From DATLYF01 sp035575095 (GTDB lineage: Bacteria > Pseudomonadota > Gammaproteobacteria > Competibacterales > Competibacteraceae): a stretch of DNA of 20,079 nt. The notes beneath the pieces were generated by a model. The model did not search any database. It was not told the DNA's origin and worked only from the letters and a program-made list of their open reading frames with translations. The position numbers and the translations under genes are program-made. Each line of letters starts with the position of its first letter. Positions within the stretch are counted from its first letter, which is position 1. Below, piece after piece: positions 7,599-14,879 of this stretch. The stretch lies in contig DATLYF010000136.1 in the NCBI GenBank assembly GCA_035575095.1, positions 1 through 20,079 on the forward strand, given 5' to 3'.

Positions 7599-8243
7599 GA
7601 CCCCCAGACCCGTCGGGCAGCTCACCCCGGTGCCGCCCAGACCGCAGTAGCCGCCTGGGTTCTTGGCCAGATACTGCTGGTGATAGTCCTCGGCATAGTA
7701 GAACTCCGGCGCCGGGCGGATCTCGGTAGTGATGGGGCCGTAGCCGACCCGGCTCAGGGCCTCCTGGTAGGCGGCACGGGAGTCGAGCGCGGCCTGCAAC
7801 TGGGCCTCGCCGTAGGTGTAGATGGCGGAGCGATACTGAGTGCCGATATCGTTGCCCTGGCGCATGCCCTGGGTGGGGTCGTGTGCTTCCCAGAACACCT
7901 TGAGCAGTTGCCCGTAGCTGATCTGGCGTGGATCGAACACCACCTGCACTACCTCGACGTGGCCGGTCTGTCCGGTGCAGACTTCCTGGTAGGTAGGGTT
8001 GGGGGTGTAGCCGCCGGCATAGCCCACGGCGGTGACGTAGACCCCCGGAGTCTGCCAAAAGCGCCGCTCCGCGCCCCAGAAGCAGCCCAGGCCGAACAGA
8101 GCCAGCTCCAGGTCGGCGGGATAAGGGGGCTTGAGCGGATGGCCGTTGACGTAATGGCGCTCGGCTACTGGCATCGGCGTGGCACGTCCGGGCAGGGCTT
8201 GCTCGGGGCTGGGTAATTCGGTCTTCTCCTTGAACGCGGACAT
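7587..8243 (-). CDS. msrA: Peptide methionine-(S)-S-oxide reductase MsrA
   Basis: MsrA repairs the S-epimer of methionine sulfoxide in proteins and free methionine. The 218-residue product aligns with E. coli MsrA (212 aa) from the first residue. The catalytic motif is GCFWG (53-57, Cys54), preceded by the family N-terminus LPGRATPMPVAERHYVNGH. GMRQGNDIGTQYRSAIY and EFYYAEDYHQQYLAKNPGGYCG follow, and Cys200 and Cys209 are the likely resolving cysteines. The frame is open upstream to 8393, but the ATG at 8243 has GGAGGAAG just upstream and fits the family. It is convergent with desA. Confidence 0.97.
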   Translation of the reverse strand: MSAFKEKTELPSPEQALPGRATPMPVAERHYVNGHPLKPPYPADLELALFGLGCFWGAERRFWQTPGVYVTAVGYAGGYTPNPTYQEVCTGQTGHVEVVQVVFDPRQISYGQLLKVFWEAHDPTQGMRQGNDIGTQYRSAIYTYGEAQLQAALDSRAAYQEALSRVGYGPITTEIRPAPEFYYAEDYHQQYLAKNPGGYCGLGGTGVSCPTGLGVAPD

Positions 8244-8430
8244 GGCTTCCTCCATAGTTGATGAACAAGACATCAGCATAGACCGCTCGGTACGGAGCGT
8301 GTCGCGAGCACCTTGACATACGCGCGCCCGCCGTCTGCGGAGACATCCCCCGTTCAGGACGGGTTCAGTCGGGCGGCGGCATTCTCCCCTCATCGCGGAG
8401 GGCCCCGCGCCCGGCTATGGAGGAAACAAT

Positions 8431-8790
8431 ATGAACCGAACGCTGCGCAATACCTTGCTGGCCGTGTCCCTGTGCATGCCGGCCGCTCCGCTCTGGGCGC
8501 TGGATACCGATGCCATGCTCGGTGGCGGTCTGGGCGGCGCCGTCGGCGCTGCCATCGGCTCCGAGGTGGGTGGGCGCGACGGCGCCATCGTCGGCAGCGC
8601 CATCGGTGCCGCCGCCGGTACCGCCATTACCACCGACCGACCCTATTATCAGCCGCCGCGGCGGGTGGTGGAACGGGAGGTCTACTACGTGCCCCAGCGG
8701 GAGGTCTATTACTACCCCGCCAAGCCGTTTCCGCCGGGCCGCGCCCTGGGGCACTACAAGCACAAACGCAAGTACCGCTACGACGACTGA
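8431..8790 (+). CDS. Glycine-zipper envelope protein with signal peptide
   Basis: This 119-residue protein has an N-terminal signal peptide (MNRTLRNTLLAVSLCMPAAPLWA, cleavage likely near residue 24). A glycine-zipper stretch of repeated GG/GxxxG units follows (about 31-67), of the kind found in outer-membrane 2TM glycine-zipper proteins. The tail is rich in Tyr, Pro and basic residues (YYQPPRRVVEREVYYVPQREVYYYP, about 72-96) and ends KHKRKYRYDD. GGAGGAAA precedes the ATG. It is likely exported to the periplasm or outer membrane; no specific function is known to me. It is divergent from msrA and followed by its own terminator. Confidence 0.82.
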   Translation: MNRTLRNTLLAVSLCMPAAPLWALDTDAMLGGGLGGAVGAAIGSEVGGRDGAIVGSAIGAAAGTAITTDRPYYQPPRRVVEREVYYVPQREVYYYPAKPFPPGRALGHYKHKRKYRYDD

Positions 8791-8810
8791 GCTTGAGCCA
8801 ATCACCGCGA

Positions 8811-8850
8811 CCACGGCCTGCATCCGGGAGGGTGCGGGCCGTGGCGTTTT
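8811..8850 (+). terminator. Terminator of the glycine-zipper gene
   Basis: CCACGGCC (8811-8818) pairs with GGCCGTGG (8837-8844), and an inner GCATCC/GGGTGC helix continues the stem. The hairpin is followed by CGTTTT. It lies 20 nt after the stop codon. Confidence 0.8.
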
Positions 8851-8859
8851 CGGGGCATG

Positions 8860-8884
8860 AAAAAGCCCGCCACGAGGGCGGGCT
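8860..8884 (-). terminator. Terminator of rpmB-rpmG
   Basis: On the minus strand a GCCCGCC/GGCGGGC hairpin is followed by TTTTT (8860-8864 on the plus strand). It is located just after the rpmG stop and only 10 nt from the opposing terminator of the glycine-zipper gene. Confidence 0.87.
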
Positions 8885-8910
8885 GGGGCAGCGGACGCGC
8901 GAGGGCGCGC

Positions 8911-9078
8911 CTACTTGATCTTGGCTTCCTTGTACAGCACGTGCTGCCGGATCACCGGATCGAACTTCTTCAGCTCCAGCTTCTCCGGCATGGTGCGCTT
9001 GTTCTTGGTAGTGGTGTAGAAGTGACCGGTGCCAGCGCTGGACACCAGCTTGATCTTGTCGCGAACACCCTTGGCCAT
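8911..9078 (-). CDS. rpmG: 50S ribosomal protein L33
   Basis: This 55-residue protein of the large ribosomal subunit is nearly identical to E. coli L33 (MAKGVRDKIKLVSSAGTGHF at the start, KKFDPVIRQHVLYKEAKIK at the end). It lacks the zinc-binding cysteine pairs found in zinc-dependent L33 forms, as is usual for the gammaproteobacterial protein. GAGGAG precedes the ATG. It follows rpmB by 45 nt in the conserved rpmB-rpmG operon and ends at a clear terminator. Confidence 0.98.
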   Translation of the reverse strand: MAKGVRDKIKLVSSAGTGHFYTTTKNKRTMPEKLELKKFDPVIRQHVLYKEAKIK

Positions 9079-9123
9079 GGTTGTGCTCCTCTAGGTTGCG
9101 CAGGGTACGCTGGGGGTATGCCG

Positions 9124-9360
9124 TTACACTTTCTCGCCGCGGGCACGCAGCTCGGCCAGAACGGCATCGATGCCCTTCTTGTCGATGATGCGCAGGCCGG
9201 CAGTGGACACCCGCAGGCTGACGAAACGCCTCTCGCTCTCCACCCAGAAGCGGTGGGTGTGCAGGTTGGGCAGGAAGCGGCGGCGGGTCTTGTTATTGGC
9301 GTGGGAGACGTTGTTCCCGGTGACCGGGCGCTTGCCGGTCACCTGACATACTCTGGACAT
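9124..9360 (-). CDS. rpmB: 50S ribosomal protein L28
   Basis: This is the 78-residue large-subunit protein L28: MSRVCQVTGKRPVTGNNVSH at the start, then KTRRRFLPNLHTHRFWVES and RVSTAGLRIIDKKGID. The frame remains open upstream, but the ATG at 9360 is the family start and has GAGGT in front. It is first gene of rpmB-rpmG and lies downstream of radC on the same strand, with its own promoter near the radC stop. Confidence 0.98.
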   Translation of the reverse strand: MSRVCQVTGKRPVTGNNVSHANNKTRRRFLPNLHTHRFWVESERRFVSLRVSTAGLRIIDKKGIDAVLAELRARGEKV

Positions 9361-9459
9361 CGCGAATACCTCGATCTTGATGCGGTTGACGCTGGGCGCC
9401 ACACCCGCCGCCGGGGGCGGGCGTCGGCGGAAATCCTGGGAGTCCCGTAGAAACAGCGC

Positions 9460-9488
9460 TTTATACCAGAGCCGCAAGGTCGGCACAA
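9460..9488 (-). promoter_or_regulatory. Predicted rpmB-rpmG promoter
   Basis: On the minus strand TTGTGC (9483-9488) is separated by 17 bp from TATAAA (9460-9465), which matches the -10 consensus at five of six bases. It lies immediately beyond the radC stop, about 100 nt before the rpmB start, so the ribosomal proteins need not depend on radC transcription. Confidence 0.7.
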
Positions 9489-9491
9489 GTT

Positions 9492-10166
9492 TCACAGCCA
9501 GCCGCGGGCGGCGAAGGAGACCACCTCGCCGTCGCCCACTACCACGTGATCCAGCACACGCACGTCGATGAGACCGAGCGCCTGGCGCAGGCGTTCGGTG
9601 ATGTCGCGGTCGGCCTGGCTGGGCTCGGCCACGCCGGAGGGGTGGTTGTGAGCCAGGATCACCGCGGCGGCGTTGTGTTGCAGGGCGCGCTTGACTACCC
9701 GGCGTGGATGCACCGCCGCGCCGTCGATGGTGCCGTGGAATAGTTCCTCGTAGGCGATGACTCGGTGCTTGGCGTCGAGAAACAGGCAGGCGAACACCTC
9801 GTGGGGCTGATGGCGCAGCCGTGCCGTGAGATAGCGGCGGGTGTCGGCCACACCGCGGATCACATCGTCCCGGCGCAGCGTATCCTCCAGATGACGCCGG
9901 GCCAGCTCCAAGGCGGCCTGGAGTTGCACGTACTTGGCCGTGCCCAGCCCCGGCGTGCGGCAGAAGTCGGCGCGCTCGGCCTCCAGCAGCGGACGCAGGC
10001 CGCCGTGGCGGACGAGCAGCTCGCGGGCCAGCTCCACGGCGTTCTTGCCGGGGATGCCAGTGCGCAGCAGGATGGCCAGCAGTTCGGCGTCGGATAGGGC
10101 GGCGGCACCGCGCTCGAGCAGCTTCTCACGGGGGCGTTCCTGGTCGGGCCAGTGGCGGATGGACAT
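9492..10166 (-). CDS. radC: RadC-family JAB/MPN+ domain protein
   Basis: The 224-residue product has an N-terminal helical region with a UPF0758/helix-hairpin-helix type motif (RTPGLGTAKYVQLQAALELARR, a 70-91 block). A C-terminal JAMM-like metalloprotease fold carries HNHPSG (173-178) and Asp186, the expected zinc ligands. RadC was once thought to act in DNA repair, but the E. coli radC mutation was later assigned to recG, so the role is unknown. It sits between rpmB and coaBC, the usual gammaproteobacterial neighbourhood, and is divergent from coaBC. Confidence 0.95.
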   Translation of the reverse strand: MSIRHWPDQERPREKLLERGAAALSDAELLAILLRTGIPGKNAVELARELLVRHGGLRPLLEAERADFCRTPGLGTAKYVQLQAALELARRHLEDTLRRDDVIRGVADTRRYLTARLRHQPHEVFACLFLDAKHRVIAYEELFHGTIDGAAVHPRRVVKRALQHNAAAVILAHNHPSGVAEPSQADRDITERLRQALGLIDVRVLDHVVVGDGEVVSFAARGWL

Positions 10167-10201
10167 GGTATCGGTACCTCACCTTCCTTGTGGCGCAGCC
10201 G

Positions 10202-10234
10202 ATTATAGTCCACCGCCGGGGGGCGCCGTATAAT
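10202..10234. promoter_or_regulatory. Divergent -10 elements for radC and coaBC
   Basis: Two perfect TATAAT hexamers face outward: 10229-10234 on the plus strand, for coaBC, and 10202-10207 on the minus strand, for radC. Only 21 G+C-rich bp lie between them, so the -35 region of each promoter falls at or over the other's -10. Neither has a good -35 at 17 bp. Each -10 is sensibly placed, about 35 nt from its gene start. Confidence 0.6.
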
Positions 10235-10268
10235 CGCCGCCGGACCGAACAACCCGGGTGAGGCTTTC

Positions 10269-11471
10269 ATGCAACTGGCCGGCAAACGCATCCTGCTGGG
10301 GCTGACCGGCGGCATCGCCGCCTACAAGAGCGCCGATCTGGCACGCCGGTTGGCGGAGGTCGGCGCCGAGGTGCAGGTGGTGATGACGGCAGCGGCACAG
10401 ACCTTCATCACCCCCCTGACCCTGCAGGCAGTGTCCGGCCGGCCGGTGCGAACGGAGCTGCTCGACCCCGCCGCCGAAGCCGGCATGGGGCATATCGAGC
10501 TGGCACGCTGGGCCGACCTGATCCTCATCGCCCCGGCTAGCGCCGATTTCCTGGCGCGGCTGACCCATGGCTTCGCCGACGACCTGCTGGCCACCCTGTG
10601 TCTGGCCACGGATCGGCCCATCGCCGTGGCCCCGGCCATGAACCGGCTGATGTGGGCCAACCCCGCCACCCAGGCCAATTTGGCGATCCTGCACGGACGC
10701 GGCGTCGCCATCTGGGGGCCGGCCAGCGGCGCCCAGGCCTGCGGCGAGGTGGGGGAGGGGCGTATGCTGGAGCCGCTGGAGCTGCGCGAGCGGGTCATCG
10801 CCCACTTCGGCGCGGGTCCGCTCCAGGGAGTGAGGGTATTGCTCACCGCCGGCCCTACCCGTGAGGCCATCGACCCGGTGCGTTATATCAGCAACCGCTC
10901 CACCGGTAAGATGGGCTATGCCGTGGCCGCCGCCGCGGCTGCCGCCGGCGCCAGCGTCACCCTGGTGAGCGGGCCAGTGGCGCTCGCTACGCCTCCCGGC
11001 GTGGAGCGCATCGACGTGGAGAGTGCGGAGCAGATGTACCAGGCGGTCATGGCCCGCGCCCGGGCGCATGATATCTTCATCGCCACCGCTGCCGTGGCCG
11101 ACTATCGGGTGGCGGCCCCGGCCGAACGCAAGATCAAGAAGAGCGCCGAAACCCTGAACCTGGCACTGGTCCGCAACCCGGACATCCTGGCCAGCGTGGC
11201 GGCGCTCGGCGAAGGCCGGCCCTTCACCGTCGGCTTCGCCGCCGAGACCCACGACGTGCTGGCTTATGCCGAGGACAAGCGGCGGCGCAAAGGCCTGGAC
11301 CTGATCGCCGCCAACGAGGTGGGCGAGGGCAAAGGCTTTGAGCGCGACCACAACGCCCTGCACGTGCTGTGGGAGGGTGGCGGGGTGGAACTGCCTCTGG
11401 CCGACAAGAATGAACTGGGCCGCCAGCTGGTGGCCGTAATTGCGGAGCGCTACCGCCTTGGCAAGCATTGA
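10269..11471 (+). CDS. coaBC: Bifunctional phosphopantothenoylcysteine decarboxylase / phosphopantothenate-cysteine ligase
   Basis: CoaBC performs two consecutive steps of coenzyme A synthesis: CTP-dependent joining of cysteine to phosphopantothenate, then FMN-dependent decarboxylation. The 400-residue protein has an N-terminal CoaC flavoprotein domain (1 to about 185) with GLTGGIAAYK, His75 in GMGHIELARW, Asn125 in PAMNRLMW and Cys158 in ACGEVGEGRM. These match the catalytic residues of the E. coli enzyme in number as well as type. The CoaB domain has TAGPTREAIDPVRYISNRS, STGKMG, AAVADYR and KIKK (288-291). GGTGAGG precedes the ATG. It overlaps dut at the 3' end, which suggests coupled translation. 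Confidence 0.98.
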   Translation: MQLAGKRILLGLTGGIAAYKSADLARRLAEVGAEVQVVMTAAAQTFITPLTLQAVSGRPVRTELLDPAAEAGMGHIELARWADLILIAPASADFLARLTHGFADDLLATLCLATDRPIAVAPAMNRLMWANPATQANLAILHGRGVAIWGPASGAQACGEVGEGRMLEPLELRERVIAHFGAGPLQGVRVLLTAGPTREAIDPVRYISNRSTGKMGYAVAAAAAAAGASVTLVSGPVALATPPGVERIDVESAEQMYQAVMARARAHDIFIATAAVADYRVAAPAERKIKKSAETLNLALVRNPDILASVAALGEGRPFTVGFAAETHDVLAYAEDKRRRKGLDLIAANEVGEGKGFERDHNALHVLWEGGGVELPLADKNELGRQLVAVIAERYRLGKH

Positions 11472-11913
11472 ACTGAAGATCCTCGATCCCCGCTTGGGAG
11501 CCGACTGGCCGCTGCCCGACTACGCCACCGCCGGCTCCGCCGGGCTGGACCTGCGCGCCTGCCTGGACGGGCCGCTGACGCTCGCGCCTGGCGACGCCCG
11601 CCTGATCGGGAGCGGCATCGCCGTGCACCTGGCCGATCCCGGGCTGGCGGCGGTGGTGTTGCCGCGCTCGGGGCTGGGGCACAAGCATGGCATCGTGCTG
11701 GGCAACCTGGTGGGGCTGATCGACTCCGACTATCAGGGGGAGATCCTCATCTCCTGCTGGAACCGCGGTGCGGATAGCTTCACCATCCAGCCCGGTGAGC
11801 GCATCGCCCAACTGGTCATCGTCCCGGTGCTGCGGCCGAGCCTGCGCATCGTCGCCGAATTCGCCCCCAGCGCCCGCGGCGCCGGCGGCTTCGGCCACTC
11901 CGGCCGGCACTGA
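11458..11913 (+). CDS. dut: Deoxyuridine 5'-triphosphate nucleotidohydrolase
   Basis: Dut hydrolyses dUTP to dUMP, keeping uracil out of DNA and feeding dTMP synthesis. All five trimeric dUTPase motifs are present: AGSAGLDLRA, PRSGLGHKHG, GLIDSDYQGEI, PGERIAQLVI and the C-terminal RGAGGFGHSG. No ATG occurs ahead of the conserved IELKILDPRLG start. The best choice is TTG at 11458, giving 151 aa with GGAG 10 nt upstream; another TTG at 11440 is possible. With the chosen start it overlaps the end of coaBC by 14 nt. The coaBC-dut order is conserved in gammaproteobacteria. Confidence 0.97.
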   Translation: MASIELKILDPRLGADWPLPDYATAGSAGLDLRACLDGPLTLAPGDARLIGSGIAVHLADPGLAAVVLPRSGLGHKHGIVLGNLVGLIDSDYQGEILISCWNRGADSFTIQPGERIAQLVIVPVLRPSLRIVAEFAPSARGAGGFGHSGRH

Positions 11914-11957
11914 AAGTCTCCGTTCCCTACCCTGCGTCTGACCCGAGGTTATTCGAG

Positions 11958-12851
11958 ATGGCCCTGGACTACGATTCCGCCCTGCACGTGGCCGATGTAC
12001 TGATCACCGCCATGCCCTATCTGCGCCGCTACGTGGGCAAGACCATCGTCATCAAGTACGGCGGTAACGCCATGGAGGGCGAAGAGCTGAAGCACAGCTT
12101 CGCCCGCGACGTGGTGATGATGAAGACGGTGGGCATTAACCCGGTGGTGGTGCACGGCGGTGGACCGCAGATCAGCAGTCTGCTCAAGGCGTTGGGCAAG
12201 GAGAGCCAGTTCGTCGAGGGCATGCGGGTCACCGATAGCGAGACCATGGACGTGGTGGAGATGGTGCTGGGCGGCCTGGTGAACAAGGAGATCGTCAACT
12301 TGATCAACCGCCACGGCGGCTGCGCCGTGGGTTTGACCGGCAAGGACGGCGACCTGATCCGGGCACGCAAGCTGACCATCACCCGCAAGACTCCGGAGCT
12401 GGAGGTGCCGGAGATCATCGATCTGGGCCACGTGGGCGAGGTGGCTTCGATCGACAAATCCATCGTCGAGCACCTGACCCATGGCAATTTCATTCCGGTC
12501 ATCGCCCCCATCGGGGTCGGCGCCGACGGTCACGCCTACAACATCAACGCCGACCTGGTGGCGGGCAAGATTGCCGAGGTGCTCTGCGCCGAGAACCTGA
12601 TGCTGCTGACCAACACCAAGGGTGTGCTGGACAAGGCGGGCAATCTGCTGACCGGCCTCAAGGCCAGTCAGGTGCGGGCATTGATCGAGGACGGTACCAT
12701 CCACGGCGGCATGCTACCCAAGATCCGCTGTGCCCTGGATGCAGTGAGCGCCGGGGTGCGCACCGCCCACATCATCGACGGCCGGGTGCCTCACGCGGTG
12801 CTGGTGGAGCTGTTCACCGACGAGGGCATCGGCACGCTGATCCGGGGCTGA
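11958..12851 (+). CDS. argB: Acetylglutamate kinase
   Basis: ArgB phosphorylates N-acetyl-L-glutamate in the second step of arginine synthesis. The 297-residue product has KYGGNAM (33-39) and HGGGPQ (66-71) for phosphate binding, VRGMRVTD-like substrate loop (GMRVTDSETMDVVEM), NINADLVAGKIAEVL and the C-terminal GGMLPKIRCALDAVSAGV. The roughly 25-residue N-terminal extension ahead of the kinase fold (LHVADVLITAMPYLRRYVGK) resembles the mobile helix of arginine-inhibited hexameric enzymes such as that of P. aeruginosa, so feedback inhibition is likely. GAGG precedes the ATG. It follows dut by 44 nt. Confidence 0.97.
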   Translation: MALDYDSALHVADVLITAMPYLRRYVGKTIVIKYGGNAMEGEELKHSFARDVVMMKTVGINPVVVHGGGPQISSLLKALGKESQFVEGMRVTDSETMDVVEMVLGGLVNKEIVNLINRHGGCAVGLTGKDGDLIRARKLTITRKTPELEVPEIIDLGHVGEVASIDKSIVEHLTHGNFIPVIAPIGVGADGHAYNINADLVAGKIAEVLCAENLMLLTNTKGVLDKAGNLLTGLKASQVRALIEDGTIHGGMLPKIRCALDAVSAGVRTAHIIDGRVPHAVLVELFTDEGIGTLIRG

Positions 12852-12973
12852 ATCCGCCCCCACTCCCGCGGGGGCATGAGGGTAACGTCGCGGCGGGCAG
12901 CGCTGCCGCTCTCGACGCTGCCGCCGCCAGCCGGCTACACTGCCTCGTACAACGATCACCAGAGGTAGCGGCC

Positions 12974-13744
12974 ATGCGGCGTGTCGTGTTCAACCAGAAG
13001 GGCGGGGTGGGCAAATCCACCATCACCTGCAACCTGGCGGCCATCAGCGCCGCCGCCGGGCGGCGTACCCTGGTGGTGGACCTGGACCAGCAGGCCAACT
13101 CCTCCCGCTACCTGTTGGGCGGCAGGATCATCGACCTGCCCAATACCCTGGCCGACTTCTTCGAGGAGCAGCTCAGTTTCCGCCTGTTCCCGAACAAGCC
13201 CGCGGCCTACGTGCACACCACGCCGTTCGACAACCTCTGGCTGATGCCGGCCCATCCACGGCTGGACGAGCTGGCCGCCAAGCTGGAGTCCCGCTACAAG
13301 ATGTACAAGCTGAAGGAGGCGCTGGCGGCGCTGGAGGAATACGACGAAATCCTCATCGATACCCCACCGGCGCTGAACTTCTACACCCGTTCGGCGCTGA
13401 TCGCCGCCGAACGCTGCCTGATTCCTTTCGACTGCGACGACTTCTCACGCCAGGCCCTGTACGCCCTGCTGGACAACGTGCGCGAGATCCAGGCCGACCA
13501 CAACCCCGATCTGCGGGTCGAGGGCATCGTGGTCAATCAATTCCAGCGCGGCGCCCGTCTGCCCCAGGCCCTGGTAGACGAACTCATGGCCGAGGGGCTG
13601 CCGGTACTGCAGCCCTTTCTTTCCAGTTCGGTGAAGATCCGCGAGTCCCACCAGCGCGCCCTGCCTATGCTGCACCTGGACGCCCGCCACAAGTTGTCCA
13701 AGGAGTTTCAGGAACTGCACCAGCGGCTGGTAGAGAATAGCTAA
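12974..13744 (+). CDS. Orphan ParA-type ATPase
   Basis: The 256-residue product has the deviant Walker A box KGGVGKST (9-16) with the signature lysine, the A' motif VVDLDQQANSSRYL and a Walker B-like ILIDTPPALN, as in ParA/MinD dimerising ATPases that pattern DNA or protein cargo along the nucleoid or membrane. No ParB-like partner, parS-like repeat or second partition gene is visible nearby, and the known chromosomal parAB usually lies elsewhere. It has no membrane-targeting amphipathic C-terminus of the MinD type. AGAGGT precedes the ATG. Positioned between argB and dps, so context gives no clue to the cargo. A chromosomal cargo-positioning ATPase is an inference. Confidence 0.88.
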   Translation: MRRVVFNQKGGVGKSTITCNLAAISAAAGRRTLVVDLDQQANSSRYLLGGRIIDLPNTLADFFEEQLSFRLFPNKPAAYVHTTPFDNLWLMPAHPRLDELAAKLESRYKMYKLKEALAALEEYDEILIDTPPALNFYTRSALIAAERCLIPFDCDDFSRQALYALLDNVREIQADHNPDLRVEGIVVNQFQRGARLPQALVDELMAEGLPVLQPFLSSSVKIRESHQRALPMLHLDARHKLSKEFQELHQRLVENS

Positions 13745-13773
13745 TTGCTATCGTTTCAATAAAATCAATTTAT
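13737..13773. promoter_or_regulatory. OxyR-type binding site upstream of dps
   Basis: Four quarter-sites in exact register fit the OxyR pattern ATAG-N7-CTAT-N7-ATAG-N7-CTAT: ATAG at 13737, CTAT at 13748, ATAA at 13759 and TTAT at 13770. Fourteen of 16 core bases match. The site starts inside the last codons of parA and ends directly against the predicted dps -35, the position expected for an activator that contacts RNA polymerase. dps is a known OxyR target in E. coli. Confidence 0.75.
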
Positions 13774-13802
13774 TTGTTTTATAGGTTGCAGGCGACTATC
13801 CT
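13774..13802 (+). promoter_or_regulatory. dps: Predicted dps promoter
   Basis: TTGTTT (13774-13779), a 17-bp spacer and TATCCT (13797-13802) form a moderate sigma-70 type promoter. It lies in a stretch that is strikingly A+T-rich for this genome (about 13741-13785). The expected start near 13809 leaves a short leader with a GCCCAG/CTGGGC hairpin (13812-13834) before the AGGAG of dps. Confidence 0.6.
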
Positions 13803-13856
13803 GCACTCAAAGCCCAGGCATGCCTACTCTGGGCAGTAACTGAAAGGAGAGTCGCC

Positions 13857-14339
13857 ATGAGCAGCATGACCATCGACATCGGTATCCCCGAGCAGCAGCG
13901 TAAGGCCATCGGCAAGGGCTTGTCCCGGCTGCTGGCCGACACCTATACCCTCTACCTCAAGACCCACAACTTCCACTGGAACGTCAATGGGCCGTTGTTC
14001 AACTCGCTGCACCTGATGTTCGAGCAGCAGTACAACGAGTTAGCGCTGGCCGTGGACGCCATCGCTGAGCGTATCCGCGCCCTGGGCTTCCCAGCGCCGG
14101 GCAGCTACGCGCAGTTCGCCGCCCTCACTTCCATCCGCGAGGAGACCGGTGTGCCTGCGGCCGAGGAGATGCTGCGCCAACTGGTGGCGGACCAGGAAGC
14201 GGTGGTACGGACCGCCCGTGCCATCTTCCCTATGGTCGAAGAGGCCAACGACCAGCCCACCGCCGACCTGCTCACCCAGCGCATGCAGGTGCATGAGAAA
14301 ACCGCCTGGATGCTGCGCAGCATGCTCGGTCAGGGCTGA
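13857..14339 (+). CDS. dps: Dps-family ferritin-like DNA protection protein
   Basis: Dps dodecamers oxidise and store iron with H2O2 as oxidant and can coat DNA under stress. The 160-residue product has the ferroxidase signature across the subunit interface: HNFHWNVNGPLFNSLHLMFEQQY, followed by NELALAVDAIAERIRALG, with His, Asp/Glu ligands in the usual places. The C-terminal helix ends in TAWMLRSMLGQG. The N-terminus is short and not strongly basic, so DNA binding by a Lys-rich tail, as in E. coli, is not evident. AGGAG lies 7 nt upstream of the ATG. The upstream OxyR-type site suggests peroxide induction. Confidence 0.95.
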   Translation: MSSMTIDIGIPEQQRKAIGKGLSRLLADTYTLYLKTHNFHWNVNGPLFNSLHLMFEQQYNELALAVDAIAERIRALGFPAPGSYAQFAALTSIREETGVPAAEEMLRQLVADQEAVVRTARAIFPMVEEANDQPTADLLTQRMQVHEKTAWMLRSMLGQG

Positions 14340-14386
14340 GATCAGATTCGTTTACACAGTCCGCCCCGTACCGGGACCATGCGGTA

Positions 14387-14851
14387 TCAGGTGCCAGCCA
14401 CCCAGCCCTGGGTGCGGGCGCTATAGAGCAGGGCGAGGTGCAGCGTCTCGATCAGCACCATGGCCAGCACGCCGCGCAGGAACGGATGCAAAACCGGCGC
14501 GGGTACCAACAGGCCGATGGCAATGAAGGTCGCCAGCACGTAGGCATATTCGCGCAGGGTAAGGGGCAAGCCCAGGCTGAGGAAGGCGTAGGCGATCTTG
14601 AACTGAAACGCGTAGAGACAGGCCAGCGCCAGCGGGATGACCAGCGCGCGCAGCCAGCGCCCGCGGTCGGCGCCCGGCAGCAACCGTCCGGCCAGCCCCA
14701 GAAAGGGCGCGACCAGCGTCGCCATGAGCCGGTAGATGTTGTTGGTATGGCGGCGTTCACCGAGCAAACAGGCCAGTACCCCCAAGCCGATGACCGTGTA
14801 GAACAGGGCACCGAATATGAGCTGCAAGGTCAGGACCAAGGAATGGGGCAT
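14387..14851 (-). CDS. Small integral membrane protein of unknown function
   Basis: The 154-residue product has about five hydrophobic segments (roughly 5-29, 41-60, 67-88, 97-118 and 124-146) with short charged loops such as GERRHTNN and PGADRGRW, so it is an inner-membrane protein. The block NNIYRLMATLVAPFLGLAGRLLPG recalls YggT-like or small conserved membrane proteins of betaproteobacteria, but I cannot assign a family. No good Shine-Dalgarno sequence precedes the ATG. It is downstream of the VC_2705-type symporter on the same strand, separated by a strong hairpin, and convergent with dps. The gap to dps (14340-14386) shows no clear terminator. Confidence 0.7.
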   Translation of the reverse strand: MPHSLVLTLQLIFGALFYTVIGLGVLACLLGERRHTNNIYRLMATLVAPFLGLAGRLLPGADRGRWLRALVIPLALACLYAFQFKIAYAFLSLGLPLTLREYAYVLATFIAIGLLVPAPVLHPFLRGVLAMVLIETLHLALLYSARTQGWVAGT

Positions 14852-14879
14852 GGGCGGTCGGGGACATCGTGGCAGGAGC

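Noticed and set aside
8313..8318. Perfect TTGACA (-35-like) upstream of the glycine-zipper gene
   Set aside because: No acceptable -10 lies 15 to 19 bp downstream; the sequence there is TGCGGA, so no promoter is claimed.
10203..11468. A 421-codon open frame on the minus strand opposite coaBC
   Set aside because: Antisense shadow of coaBC, with a His/Gln/Gly-rich translation and no recognisable domain.
12852..12973. G+C-rich GCCCCC/GGGGGC inverted repeat after argB
   Set aside because: No T-run follows and the loop is uneven, so it is not listed as a terminator.
13781..13799. ATAG-N11-CTAT after the dps -35
   Set aside because: The inner spacing is 11, not the 7 of an OxyR half-site; only its ATAG falls in register with the accepted site.
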